Assembly: GCF_900110995.1 (NCBI RefSeq)
Contig: NZ_FOJF01000003.1
Coordinates: 930,001 to 994,000 of the forward strand
DNA: 64,000 bases
From: Chitinophaga sp. YR573
Lineage (GTDB): Bacteria > Bacteroidota > Bacteroidia > Chitinophagales > Chitinophagaceae
Direction: 5' to 3'
Below the pieces are notes generated by a model. The model searched no databases and was not told the DNA's origin. It was given only the letters and a program-made list of their open reading frames with translations. The position numbers were made by a program, and so were the translations under genes. Position 1 is the stretch's first letter. Each line of letters opens with the position of its first letter. Below are positions 9,544 to 19,249 of this stretch, piece by piece.

Positions 9544-9609
9544 TATTTCAAAGTGCTTTTGTATCTTTATGTTATCGAATGATTTTTACAATCCTAAATT
9601 ATTATCAAA

Positions 9610-9906
9610 ATGAAAACATTTAGCGTTGTTACCTCTATATCAATGGTATTAACCCTTATGGTAGCAGTACTCAGCATTCTTGGCATTACAATCACCGGTC
9701 TTTATCCGGGGATTATTGTGTTATTATTAGTGGCCCTGATTCCAATTGCTTCTAAGTTTTACGCTAAAAAAATTACTGGCAGGTCCGATGATTTCCGGAG
9801 AAATTATTATACGACTTTCACAATTATTAATTTGCTGTCAATCCTGGTTGTGTTATGGATGACATTTGTAATCGTGCATGATCGTGTTCTTCATGACTGT
9901 TGTTGA
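9610..9906 (+). CDS. Small membrane protein of unknown function
   Basis: 98 residues with three hydrophobic segments (about 5-28, 31-50 and 70-90), basic loops (KFYAKKITGRSDDFRR) and a C-terminal HDRVLHDCC. No family recognised. A good promoter lies upstream and the frame is bounded by clear start and stop, so it is probably a real gene for an inner-membrane protein. There is no operon partner: the next gene lies 300 bp downstream. Confidence 0.65.
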   Translation: MKTFSVVTSISMVLTLMVAVLSILGITITGLYPGIIVLLLVALIPIASKFYAKKITGRSDDFRRNYYTTFTIINLLSILVVLWMTFVIVHDRVLHDCC

Positions 9907-10209
9907 TTTTTGGATAATTATAATATTTGAAAGATTTTTCTTTTCTTGAGAAAAAAACTTGAAAACGATCTTTTTAGCCCTTTCCGTTGCGACTCTCTTA
10001 TTTGCATGTACTTTGACTATCAATGCATAAACCAAAGACTTAGAAACGCAGTATAAAGTGTTTAGGAGTATAGATGTTATTGATCAATAACATCTGGCAC
10101 GAAGATTATGTAATCAAACTGAGACGTTACCCAAACTTTTAATATTGGTAAAATTCACGAGATTTGTATTTCAACCCATTTTGCACAACTCTAGACCCAC
10201 TTCACGATT
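9907..10209. other. Intergenic region, no gene found
   Basis: About 300 bp of AT-rich sequence between the small membrane protein and the amidohydrolase. I see only weak short inverted repeats (around 9935-9960) and no convincing ORF or RNA gene. Confidence 0.5.
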
Positions 10210-11565
10210 ATGAAATTATTTACGTTTACACTGGCTTTTCTTGTCACACTTACTTCCTTTGGGCAGGCAAAAAGATTTGACCTGGTTATAAAGAATGCAA
10301 AAGTCTTTAACAGCAGAACAGGGGCCCTTGTATCAAACCAAACGATCCTCATAAAAGATGGTATTATTTCGAACGTAACCAGCGGTCAGAAAAGCTTTAC
10401 TGCTATGAATACGATCGACGCCCAGGGGAAACTGGTAACTCCGGGATTTGTAGACACACATATTCATCCCACTGATGTTTATCGCAGCTATGGGCCCTTA
10501 CCTGAGTATTTTTCCAAAGATTCTTTAGAAGTTTATAGAAAACGACTTTCCGATATTTATTTGCCTTATGGGGTGACCATCGCAATGATCATGGGACAAT
10601 CTGAAAAATGGTTACCGCAGATAATTAACTGGCATAATGATCCTCAACCAAATCTTCTGGATATCTATACCGTAGGCGGGGCATTCGTTTCAAACGAAGG
10701 CCGCAAACCTTATATTAATCATGTTATTGTGGAATCTCCCTGGGCTGCAAAACAAAAGGTGATCTCCTACCAACAGTTGGGCATCAGGCATATCAAACTT
10801 TACTGGAAGCTGCGTAGACCGGAATTTGAAGCGGCGTTTAAGACGACTGATAGCCTGGGAATGAGAATTTACGGGCATGTTGACCAGAATATCATGTTTA
10901 TAGATACTGCATTAACTATTGGCTTACGCAACTATGAACATATATTAACTTTGGTGAACAGCGTTCTGTATATGCGAAATGATGGCAAAGATTTCAGTCT
11001 GGATATGCAAAAATATTACGGCCCGGGCCATGCGAACGGCCAGTTGGAGAGGTTGGAAATGTTTCGGTTTATCCATGACAAAAAGCCGGCAGCGATAGAT
11101 ACATTGATCGGCAAGCTTTCAAAAAGCAATGCGACATTTTCTACATCGATCCACCTGATGGCCGAGCCGTTTGGGTTGACCTATTTTACTAACAAGATGG
11201 ATACCTCTTTATCCGAAGCGCAATTAACCAGGTGCCGGGAGAATTTTAAAATATTTATGGGCTATGTCAAACAGGCATTTGACAAAGGAATAATACTCCG
11301 GATTGGCACTGACTGGCCTAATGGCGGCAAGGCAATAATCTCCGAGCAGCTACTGTTGGCTAAATATGGATTTACAGTCCCTTCAATTCTACAGATCTCA
11401 ACTATAAATGGGGCAACTGCTTTGGGCATTGATGACAAATATGGCTCGATTGAAAAAGGAAAGAAAGCCGATCTACTTATTTGGAACAATAGCCCTTTTG
11501 ACAATTATAAAAACTTTCTAACTGACAAGACAATTATTAAAGATGGTGTCGTTTTAAAAATGTAA
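10210..11565 (+). CDS. Secreted amidohydrolase-superfamily metalloenzyme
   Basis: 451 residues with a signal peptide (about 1-20, ending TSFGQA). Amidohydrolase features in order: the beta-sandwich start VIKNAKVFNSRTGALV, the metal motif GFVDTHIHPTD (His84/His86), a barrel lysine region RHIKLYWK, a further histidine in IYGHVDQN, the late catalytic aspartate in RIGTDWPNGG, and the closing KYGSIEKGKKADLLIW. This set fits imidazolonepropionase/prolidase-like amidohydrolases common in Bacteroidota exports. The substrate is not predictable. It ends 10 bp from the convergent response-regulator gene. Confidence 0.88.
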   Translation: MKLFTFTLAFLVTLTSFGQAKRFDLVIKNAKVFNSRTGALVSNQTILIKDGIISNVTSGQKSFTAMNTIDAQGKLVTPGFVDTHIHPTDVYRSYGPLPEYFSKDSLEVYRKRLSDIYLPYGVTIAMIMGQSEKWLPQIINWHNDPQPNLLDIYTVGGAFVSNEGRKPYINHVIVESPWAAKQKVISYQQLGIRHIKLYWKLRRPEFEAAFKTTDSLGMRIYGHVDQNIMFIDTALTIGLRNYEHILTLVNSVLYMRNDGKDFSLDMQKYYGPGHANGQLERLEMFRFIHDKKPAAIDTLIGKLSKSNATFSTSIHLMAEPFGLTYFTNKMDTSLSEAQLTRCRENFKIFMGYVKQAFDKGIILRIGTDWPNGGKAIISEQLLLAKYGFTVPSILQISTINGATALGIDDKYGSIEKGKKADLLIWNNSPFDNYKNFLTDKTIIKDGVVLKM

Positions 11566-11575
11566 CCTGTAACAT

Positions 11576-12349
11576 CTATTGTGTGGAAATTCTGGGCAGT
11601 GAATTCATGTATTCCTGGGGAGACGCGTTAAAATGCTTTTGAAAATTCCTGCTAAAAAGACTGTGAGTACTGTAACCGACCATCCTGGAAATCTCAGCCA
11701 GACTAAACTCATTTTCAGCAATAAGGCAGGCTGCCTTTCTGAGCCGGGTGATATCAATCAGTTCTTTGGGTGATAAAGCAGAAAGAGATTTAATTTTCCG
11801 ATAAAAAGTGGGCCGGCTCATATTCATATGTTCTGCCAGCATATCAATATCCATTTGAGTATCCCTGATATTTTTACGAATATAATCATCCAGTTTTTTC
11901 AGGAAAATTTCATCCGTTTTTGAGTGAGCCATCACCCGCACATCTTCAAATGGCGAACCCGCAAAATGAGTTTTTATCTTTAAGCGGTTATTAAGCAAAT
12001 TGGTAATTTGTATCTGAAGGAATCTGGGAGAAAAAGGTTTTTTAATATAAGCGTCAGCGCCGGCCTCCAGCCCTTTTATATGTGACAGATGAGTGTTTTT
12101 GGACGTCAGTAATATGATCGGAATATGGCAGTATTCAACATTTGATTTGACCACCTGACATAGTTCAAACCCATCTATCCCCGGCATCATAATGTCTGAT
12201 ACGATGAGATGTATCATTTCTGTATCCAGAACCCGCAGCGCGTTTTCAGCATTTTCTGCCCGATGTACTTTATAAGTATCACCTAAAACTTCTGATAGAA
12301 ATTCCAGGATATCCTGGTTATCATCTATAATTAAAATGCTTTCAGTCAT
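11576..12349 (-). CDS. Response regulator with AraC-type DNA-binding domain
   Basis: 257 residues. The receiver domain (about 1-125) has the acidic pocket LIIDDNQD, the phospho-acceptor in VSDIMMPG (Asp52) and the switch lysine in YIKKPF. An AraC/XylS double helix-turn-helix follows (about 155-250; MDIDMLAEHMNMSRPTFYRKIK and SLAEISRMVGYSTHSLFSRNFQ). Its ATG overlaps the end of the sensor-kinase gene in ATGACTGA, so translation is probably coupled. In Bacteroidota these two halves are usually fused as one hybrid protein; here they are separate. The probable targets are the adjacent carbohydrate genes, notably the divergent GH43 gene. Confidence 0.95.
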   Translation of the reverse strand: MTESILIIDDNQDILEFLSEVLGDTYKVHRAENAENALRVLDTEMIHLIVSDIMMPGIDGFELCQVVKSNVEYCHIPIILLTSKNTHLSHIKGLEAGADAYIKKPFSPRFLQIQITNLLNNRLKIKTHFAGSPFEDVRVMAHSKTDEIFLKKLDDYIRKNIRDTQMDIDMLAEHMNMSRPTFYRKIKSLSALSPKELIDITRLRKAACLIAENEFSLAEISRMVGYSTHSLFSRNFQKHFNASPQEYMNSLPRISTQ

Positions 12350-15300
12350 AGTTATTCAGATTAAACTCGAATTTTTGATGTATCGGTAATGTTAATACAA
12401 AAACGATTTCATTGATACTACCCGAAACCAACTCTAAAGATCCGTTATGTAATTCTGTTAACGACCTGGCCAGAGGTAATCCAATGCCTGTTCCTGGCTT
12501 TTCCTTGTTGTTGAGCCTGAAAAATGGCTCAAAGATTTTTTCCTGAAATTCGGCCGGGATCCCTTTCCCATCGTTACTGAAAATAATTGTAAATTTTTCG
12601 TCGCCGGCATTGAGGGGAGCCATCTTTATAGTAGCCCAGCATGCTGCATACTTAATGGCATTGGAGATCAGGTTACCGCATATTTTAATCAACGCTTCCC
12701 TGTCTACAAATGCCATAATATGGATTTCAGGAAGATCTGTATGTAGACTTATTTTGCTCTCTTTAGCAAGTTCTCTGAATGAATCTGTTTGTTCTGTGAG
12801 CAGTTTATTAATGTCTGCGTTTACAAAGTTTAATCCGAACTGTTCTATTTCGGTCTGCCTGAAATCCAGCAACTGCCCGGTAAGGTCTGTCAGTCGGTTT
12901 GCATTCTTCTGCACCATCAACAGGCTCTTTTTAATATTCGGCTGGTCCTCTGCCATTTTTAGCAATCTTTCGACTGGCCCTACAATCAGGGTCAGGGGTG
13001 TTTGAATTTCGTGTGCAATGTTGGTGAAAAAATCAATTTTAAACTGATAAATTTCTTTCTCTTTTTCGTGTTCAAATAGCCGGAGTTTAACGAGGTTTTT
13101 ATTGTTCAGGTAACTATGATAATAGCGGATCAGCAGGAACAAAATGGCTCCTGAAATCAGCATATATAAAAAGTAAGCAGTATTGCTTTTCCAGAAGGGG
13201 GGTAAAATGCTGATAAACAGGCGCCGTTCTTTACCAGCCCAGCTGCCGACATTACTTTCTGCGCGTACTGTAAACGTATAGCTCCCTGGTGCCAGGTTTG
13301 TAAAATAGGCGTTTCTGTTGGTGTTAAGATATGTCCAGTCTTTATTTACCCCGGTCATGAAATATCTATACCTGGTGGCCCTGGCGGAAGAGTAATTCAG
13401 TGCAGCAAACTCAATACTGAAATTATTCTGATCGTGGGTCAGCACAATGGTATCTGTAAATAGAATTGAATCTTTATTGTTTATCTGAAACCCGGTAATG
13501 TAAATTGGCGGAGATACGTCTTTGGTGCCAAAATCGGCGGGGTTAAAGGCGATCATTCCTTTCACAGATCCGAAATACATTTTTCGGGTAGCGTCTTTGT
13601 AGGCCGAATTGTAATTGAACTGATCTGTTATGAGCCCGTTCGATTGCGTATAAGTCTTACACTGTTCGGTGCGTAAATCAAAACAGATAAGACCTCTGAG
13701 TGAACTTATCCATAAGTGTTTCGAATTATCTTCCAGGATACAGAACACTGCATTACTGGGTAAGCCGTTTTCTATTGTAAATTTTTTAATGGTTTTCCGG
13801 TCTGGATTTAACTTTATCAGGCCACCGCCGGCAGTTGCAAACCATAGTGAGTGATTGCTGTCTTCAAAAATATTATACACAGGAAATTCATTGAGCTGCT
13901 TATCGCCAAAGCGGATATTACCATGTTTGCCGGTTTTACGATTATAGTAAAAAGCACCTTGCGATACACTGCCAGTCCAGATATTTCCCTGTTTGTCTTC
14001 AGTGATGTCAAAAACATACGAGTTATAGGGTATTTGTTTAACACGACTGAATGTTTTGTGTTTCCTGTCATAAAGAAATAACCCCGAGCCATTATATGCA
14101 GTACCAACCAGTAAGGTGCTATCCATTGTGAGATAGAAACGAAGTACAAAATCACTGTTTTTGTCACCAATAAACTGAAAGCGGTCAGTCACTGTTCCGG
14201 TGCGTGTGTCCATTATTTCCATACCATGTAAAAACGGACCAATGAATAACTGATTATCGAATGCTAAAAGACCATGGATATTGGGGTAGGAGATAGCACC
14301 CTTTTTTCCCGTTGCAGCATAACGGGTAAATTTCCCTGTTTTTACATTGAACTTATTGATACCTGCATCTTCGGTACCAATCCATAAGTTGCCTCTGGTA
14401 TCAGGACAAATTGTTCCCACAGCGTTGCCTGATATGGAGTTAGTGCCTTGCAGGGGATAATATTTTTCAAACCGGGCATTCTCTGCCGAATAATAATTTA
14501 AGCCACCAAAAAAAGTACCGGCCCACATACTACCCTGATTGTCTTTGCATATTGTATAAACAGCGTTATCTGAGAGAGAATAAGGATCACTGATCTGTTT
14601 TCGTAAATGCTGGCTTGTGTTGGTGGGCAGGTCGTATACATATATACCTGATTCAGTAGCTATCCAGTAATGCTGATTACTGCCCGCAGTGATATCACGT
14701 ACATATACATCGGTATTATCATTGTTGCGAAGAGGTAATGATGTAATTGTACCTGTTTTAGTGTTATAACTTTTCAATCCCTGTTTAAAACACCCTACCA
14801 GAATTTCTTTATCACTGACGGGACATATTTTGCTGATAGATCGCATATTTGCGGGTATATGCTGATCAATTATCCGAACATCCTTTTGCTGTGAATAGAT
14901 GCTGATGACGCCATCGTCATTTCCCACCCACAAATTTCTGCTGCTGTCAATAGCCACACAGGAAGCATGTAGTTTTAAATCTTCAACTTTTTTCTGCTTC
15001 TGATCATATTTGTAGAGGGAGTAATTAGCGAGGAACCATAAATTATTGTCGCTGTCAATCACAAGATGGCTGATGTATGTTGGCGGGGCGTTGTCAAGTG
15101 GAGTAAAAACTTCGTTACAGGGATTATACATAAAAATACCCTTACCTGTACCAATCCATAACATGCCGTTTTTATCCTCGGAGATAACGTTTATCACATT
15201 ATTCCCTATACTGCCAAATTTGTTCTTTTTGTTTTTGTAAGTTTTGAATGTATAACCGTCAAAACGGTTTAATCCTCCTCTGGTACCAATCCACATGAAA

Positions 15301-15449
15301 CCTTTACTATCCTGTAAAATGGACATCACTGAGTTGTGTACTAATCCATCATCAACCTGATAGTGTGTAAAATAATATTGCCCACAACAGGATAGTGTGG
15401 CAAGCTGTAATATCAGGCTTACAAAAATGGCATGAGGGAATAATTGCAT
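12342..15449 (-). CDS. Periplasmic-propeller sensor histidine kinase (split hybrid two-component sensor)
   Basis: 1035 residues. A signal or anchor segment (1-23) precedes about 14 two-component-propeller repeats (first MSILQDSKGFMWIGTRGGLN) forming the periplasmic sensor, a Y_Y_Y domain (about 690-760), a transmembrane helix near 775-793, a HisKA domain with the phospho-acceptor in FFTNIAHEIQTPLT (His about 813), and a HATPase domain (N box NLISNAIKYA, G box FSNDGKGIP, then GTGIGLPLARSL). It ends without the receiver and AraC domains of standard hybrid sensors; these lie in the next gene, overlapping by 8 bp. It is divergent from the GH43 lipoprotein. The likely ligand is an oligosaccharide, perhaps arabinan-derived (inferred from the neighbour). 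Confidence 0.95.
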   Translation of the reverse strand: MQLFPHAIFVSLILQLATLSCCGQYYFTHYQVDDGLVHNSVMSILQDSKGFMWIGTRGGLNRFDGYTFKTYKNKKNKFGSIGNNVINVISEDKNGMLWIGTGKGIFMYNPCNEVFTPLDNAPPTYISHLVIDSDNNLWFLANYSLYKYDQKQKKVEDLKLHASCVAIDSSRNLWVGNDDGVISIYSQQKDVRIIDQHIPANMRSISKICPVSDKEILVGCFKQGLKSYNTKTGTITSLPLRNNDNTDVYVRDITAGSNQHYWIATESGIYVYDLPTNTSQHLRKQISDPYSLSDNAVYTICKDNQGSMWAGTFFGGLNYYSAENARFEKYYPLQGTNSISGNAVGTICPDTRGNLWIGTEDAGINKFNVKTGKFTRYAATGKKGAISYPNIHGLLAFDNQLFIGPFLHGMEIMDTRTGTVTDRFQFIGDKNSDFVLRFYLTMDSTLLVGTAYNGSGLFLYDRKHKTFSRVKQIPYNSYVFDITEDKQGNIWTGSVSQGAFYYNRKTGKHGNIRFGDKQLNEFPVYNIFEDSNHSLWFATAGGGLIKLNPDRKTIKKFTIENGLPSNAVFCILEDNSKHLWISSLRGLICFDLRTEQCKTYTQSNGLITDQFNYNSAYKDATRKMYFGSVKGMIAFNPADFGTKDVSPPIYITGFQINNKDSILFTDTIVLTHDQNNFSIEFAALNYSSARATRYRYFMTGVNKDWTYLNTNRNAYFTNLAPGSYTFTVRAESNVGSWAGKERRLFISILPPFWKSNTAYFLYMLISGAILFLLIRYYHSYLNNKNLVKLRLFEHEKEKEIYQFKIDFFTNIAHEIQTPLTLIVGPVERLLKMAEDQPNIKKSLLMVQKNANRLTDLTGQLLDFRQTEIEQFGLNFVNADINKLLTEQTDSFRELAKESKISLHTDLPEIHIMAFVDREALIKICGNLISNAIKYAACWATIKMAPLNAGDEKFTIIFSNDGKGIPAEFQEKIFEPFFRLNNKEKPGTGIGLPLARSLTELHNGSLELVSGSINEIVFVLTLPIHQKFEFNLNNYD

Positions 15450-15615
15450 AACGTTAATTCAAATATAAACAAATGTCCGGTTTGGAAATGAACGAATTTC
15501 CCTGTGATTGAAAATCAATTATTTGTAAATAGGGTGAGATAAATCGACAAAAAGTTGAACAGATTATGCACTATCTATTCGTTTATTTTGAATGGCACTA
15601 AATCAAAAATATCCT

Positions 15616-17169
15616 ATGAAAAAAGAGTTATTTACTACAACGGCTATTGCCATCGCATTGCTGGCGGCCGGTTGTCAAAAAAAGCAATCGGAGAGTATTA
15701 CGAAGTTAAGTCCCCCCACGACGCTTGGCATTGCACCTGCATTGGGAACACTGGTGGATAGTGGCATCTATCGCATCAGGGGATTCTCTTCATTACCAGC
15801 CGGCCCGGTAGTTGAAGTTACCGGAAACACAACTGCTGACGGTGCAAAAATTCAGCAATGGGGATGGTTTCCCAATAACGGACAGAAATGGAAACTTATA
15901 AAAACCGATGCTACTTATTATAAGCTGGTCAATGTTACCAGTAGTAAATGCCTCCAGTCGCCATCGGCAACTTCGGGAGAGGCATTACAGCAGGGTACTG
16001 ATGATGGCTCTGATGCACAACGTTGGGCAATTGGCTATTCCGGCAGTAACAATATTTTTTCACTGACCAACAAGGAAACAGGCATGAAAATGGTTGTTGA
16101 TCCTGAAGATAGTGTACCAGGTAGAAAAATCAGACAGGAAAGTAGTGTAACAGGCACACAGGATCTCTTTGAATTTCGGAACCTCAATTTTCAGAATCCT
16201 TTAAGTACTAACAGCCGTCCTGATCCCTACATAGCGCAAAAAGATGGATATTATTATTTCCTGTGTACTAAAGGCAATAGAATAACCATTGCGAAAACCG
16301 CATCTATGTCATTACTGGCGACTGTGCCTGAAACCACCGTCTGGACTCCTCCCACAGGTACAGCGTATTCATCTAATATATGGGCGCCTGAATTATATTT
16401 CCTTTCAGGCAAGTGGTATATTTATTTCACTGCTGATGATGGAGTATCGAGTGATACTCACCGTATGTTCGTGCTGGAGAATCCCAATGCTGATCCAACA
16501 ACCGGAACATGGACATTCAAAGGAAAGATATCTGATTCAACTGATCAATTGGCTATTGATGGTTCGGTACTGACCGTTAATACAAAACATTACTTCATAT
16601 GGTCGGGTTGGGAGAATGTAGCTACCAAATATAAACAATATATATACATTGCTTCCATGCATACCCCATGGAGCCTCAACGGTACCAGGGTAGCAATATC
16701 ATCGCCTACCAATACCTGGGAAAAATATGAACCCAATTCAATAGGAGTTGGCGTTAATGAAGGTCCCATCATGCTGCAGAAAGATGACAGCAGCCCGGTA
16801 TTCATTATATTTTCAGCAAGCCGTTACACGAGTGACAATTATTGCCTGGGGCAGATACAGTTAAAAAGCGGAGGTGATCCCTTGGTTGCGGCCGACTGGA
16901 TAAATAAGAAGCAGGTGTTTGTCAGAAATGATGCTAACAATGTTTATGGACCAGGGCACAACGGATTTTTTACCAGTAGTTATACCGATGCAAACGATGT
17001 GGTGCATACCGAAAACTGGTTTGTATATCATGCGCGCAGTGTAGCCGCCACTCCAAGCGGAGGCAGACAACCAAGAATGCAAAAACTAACCTGGAATGCA
17101 GATGGATCACCAAACTTTGGCGTAGCCGGAGCAACAGGTGTTAACATCCCCATTCCGATAGGTGACTAA
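15616..17169 (+). CDS. GH43 lipoprotein with ricin-type lectin domain (arabinan-active type)
   Basis: 517 residues from the ATG at 15616, chosen over an upstream start because it begins the lipoprotein signal MKKELFTTTAIAIALLAAGC. A beta-trefoil ricin-type lectin domain (about 40-185, with GAKIQQWGW and SDAQRWAI) is followed by a GH43 five-bladed propeller. Catalytic residues are visible: the general base in SRPDPYIAQ (Asp about 203), the pKa-modulating aspartate in LAIDGSV, and the general acid in VNEGPIML. GH43 enzymes cleave arabinofuranosyl or xylosyl linkages. Surface-anchored and divergent from the sensor kinase, it is the most likely regulated target. Arabinanase versus arabinofuranosidase is undecided. 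Confidence 0.9.
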   Translation: MKKELFTTTAIAIALLAAGCQKKQSESITKLSPPTTLGIAPALGTLVDSGIYRIRGFSSLPAGPVVEVTGNTTADGAKIQQWGWFPNNGQKWKLIKTDATYYKLVNVTSSKCLQSPSATSGEALQQGTDDGSDAQRWAIGYSGSNNIFSLTNKETGMKMVVDPEDSVPGRKIRQESSVTGTQDLFEFRNLNFQNPLSTNSRPDPYIAQKDGYYYFLCTKGNRITIAKTASMSLLATVPETTVWTPPTGTAYSSNIWAPELYFLSGKWYIYFTADDGVSSDTHRMFVLENPNADPTTGTWTFKGKISDSTDQLAIDGSVLTVNTKHYFIWSGWENVATKYKQYIYIASMHTPWSLNGTRVAISSPTNTWEKYEPNSIGVGVNEGPIMLQKDDSSPVFIIFSASRYTSDNYCLGQIQLKSGGDPLVAADWINKKQVFVRNDANNVYGPGHNGFFTSSYTDANDVVHTENWFVYHARSVAATPSGGRQPRMQKLTWNADGSPNFGVAGATGVNIPIPIGD

Positions 17170-17181
17170 ATGTAATTTATA

Positions 17182-17214
17182 AAACAGCCCGCCATTACAG
17201 ACGGGCTGTTTCTA
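17182..17214. terminator. Intrinsic terminator between convergent genes
   Basis: Perfect 9-bp arms (AACAGCCCG / CGGGCTGTT) with a 10-nt loop, A-rich on one side and T-rich on the other, between the GH43 gene and the convergent amidohydrolase. Confidence 0.85.
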
Positions 17215-17227
17215 TTGAGTCTTGGTT

Positions 17228-19096
17228 TTAGGCCATACTAACTTCCTGACTCACTGTGCTTCCATACACCAGTGAACCACCTACCCAGGTTTCCAGCACA
17301 CCGATATTTCGCATTTTCATATATGGATCTATCATAGTAAGCGGGTCTTGCTGCAGTACAACAAAATCTGCAAAGTTGCCTACTTTCAGTGAGCCTGTCC
17401 ACTGTTCTGCATTACATTGCCATGCAGCATCGTAGGTGATTGCCTTTAATGCCTGTTCGTGCGTAATGCGTTCAGGTGCATTGAGGATACCGCGTTTAGG
17501 ATCGGCCTCCATTCTGCGGGTAACGGATTGCTCCATCATTCTCAAAGGCCCCAGTGGGCTTACCTGATTATCACTATGTAGTGTTATCTGCATACCTGCT
17601 TTTATCGCACTATTACAAAGATCAAGCATACTTGATTTTTCTCCGAAGATAGCTTCCTGGAAAGCATATCCCCAATAACCTACATGGCCAATCAGGAAAC
17701 TTGGAGAGACCTCCAGTTGCTTCATTGTATTTAAGTCATCCTGGGTTGTTAAAGAGCAGTGTTCTATTCTATGCCGTACGCCCGTTACAGGTCTGGGAAT
17801 AAATTCCTGAAACGCCTTAATGGCAAACTGAACGGCCAGGTTACCATTTGCGTGGATCATTACAGGCCAGCCTTTCTTTTTGATAATAATTTCCATCAGG
17901 GCTTCGAAATCCACTGGTGGCTGCTGTGGCTTTGTATCATCTTTTCCCCCGAAATTATATATACCATAGTTGTCTTTTGGGTTACATAAATACGGTTCAG
18001 ACTGATAGGCTGTTAATCCCTGATTGGAACCATCCGTAATTACTTTTACGTGCGAGATATAGACATTCTTGTAATCTGTAGGAGGAGTAAATGGCGGTAA
18101 CTGTTCCGCATCTTTTATTTCATTACATACCTGGGCGGCGCCAATGCGTACAGTAGCTGTGTTCACTGCTAAATAAGCATCCAGTAATGATTTCAGGCCA
18201 TCGGTCATGCCTGCATCATACATAAAGGTCACTCCTCTCGAATTGGCTGTATCGAAAATCTCTTTCAGATAGATGAATGACTTCAGGAACATGGCAGCTT
18301 TCTGTAGCGGAGGGATTGTTTGCATGGCCGGGTCCATACCCGCGGCTTGCTGCAATTGCCCTTTTGTTTGACGTCTGTATTCGTTGAATGAGAAATAACC
18401 GTTTAATGTGTGGAAGTTTGCCGGATTGTCCCATACTAACTGCAGCGCGGGCGTGTTCAGATAAAGTGTATGCATTGAAGCACTGATTAACATTACCGGC
18501 GCGGTGTCGTTAATGCTATCCAATAGATCTATGTCTATAGTTATTAGCTCCTTATTATTTTTTTGCAAGGGCATTAAAGCCGGATCAATGCCTGCTCCCA
18601 GGAACCAGTGGTTCGTTGTTAGTTTAGCTACACCACTCCTGATGATCTCGCTCACTGAAGCTATATCATAACCTTCACGCAATTCCTGTCCATTAAAGCC
18701 TCCCACATCGGCCCAGCCCATTAATATAGCTGTGGGTACAAGATGCACGTGTGGTTCTATTAACCCGGGCAGTAAGGTGTTCCCTTCCGGCAACTCCCTG
18801 GAGACAAAGCCGGGATGATTCTGCTGCATGAATGCATATACCTCTGCTTCTGTTCCTGTGGCTACTACGTATCCATCTGCGAAGCCGATGGCTGGTACTG
18901 TTTCAACTGATCCGTTGATCATTGGCCTGATAGTGCCGCCTGTAACCATAAACGGCTGGGATTGTTCTTCTTTGGCAGCAGCCTTTTGGGTAGGGAGCTT
19001 TGCAAAATTCTCCGGACTGAACAGCTCATCTTTTAAGAGTGTGATAATAGGATTGTTACAGGCACAATGTGTGCAGGAATGGTGGTGGTGTTCCAT
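17228..19096 (-). CDS. YtcJ-like amidohydrolase with His/Cys-rich N-terminus
   Basis: 622 residues of the amidohydrolase-3 (YtcJ-like) group: the metal motif LIEPHVHLVP, a lysine-bearing strand VKVITDGSNQG, the metal histidines in MIHANGN and RHRIEHCS, and the aspartate in LHSDNQVSPLG, closing with SLKVGNFADFVVLQQDP. There is no signal peptide, so it is cytoplasmic. The N-terminus begins MEHHHHSCTHCACNN, four histidines and three cysteines within 15 residues, an obvious candidate metal-binding tail not part of the normal fold. Substrate unknown. Monocistronic on the minus strand, with 150 bp to its upstream neighbour. Confidence 0.88.
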   Translation of the reverse strand: MEHHHHSCTHCACNNPIITLLKDELFSPENFAKLPTQKAAAKEEQSQPFMVTGGTIRPMINGSVETVPAIGFADGYVVATGTEAEVYAFMQQNHPGFVSRELPEGNTLLPGLIEPHVHLVPTAILMGWADVGGFNGQELREGYDIASVSEIIRSGVAKLTTNHWFLGAGIDPALMPLQKNNKELITIDIDLLDSINDTAPVMLISASMHTLYLNTPALQLVWDNPANFHTLNGYFSFNEYRRQTKGQLQQAAGMDPAMQTIPPLQKAAMFLKSFIYLKEIFDTANSRGVTFMYDAGMTDGLKSLLDAYLAVNTATVRIGAAQVCNEIKDAEQLPPFTPPTDYKNVYISHVKVITDGSNQGLTAYQSEPYLCNPKDNYGIYNFGGKDDTKPQQPPVDFEALMEIIIKKKGWPVMIHANGNLAVQFAIKAFQEFIPRPVTGVRHRIEHCSLTTQDDLNTMKQLEVSPSFLIGHVGYWGYAFQEAIFGEKSSMLDLCNSAIKAGMQITLHSDNQVSPLGPLRMMEQSVTRRMEADPKRGILNAPERITHEQALKAITYDAAWQCNAEQWTGSLKVGNFADFVVLQQDPLTMIDPYMKMRNIGVLETWVGGSLVYGSTVSQEVSMA

Positions 19097-19249
19097 GTGA
19101 TTTGAGGTTTTGGTTATTTATGAGCAAAGAGCACACAGCATATAACACCAAACGTTTATTATTGTTTTTGAGGGCTTAAGATTTTATTTAAAGGTTGATC
19201 TTTTTCAGCCAAACAACATATTTACTACTCTAAAAACAAAGAATAAATC

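Noticed and set aside
12610..13005. Plus-strand ORF of 131 codons inside the sensor kinase
   Set aside because: It lies wholly opposite the conserved HisKA/HATPase region and shows no protein-like motif; it is a shadow frame.
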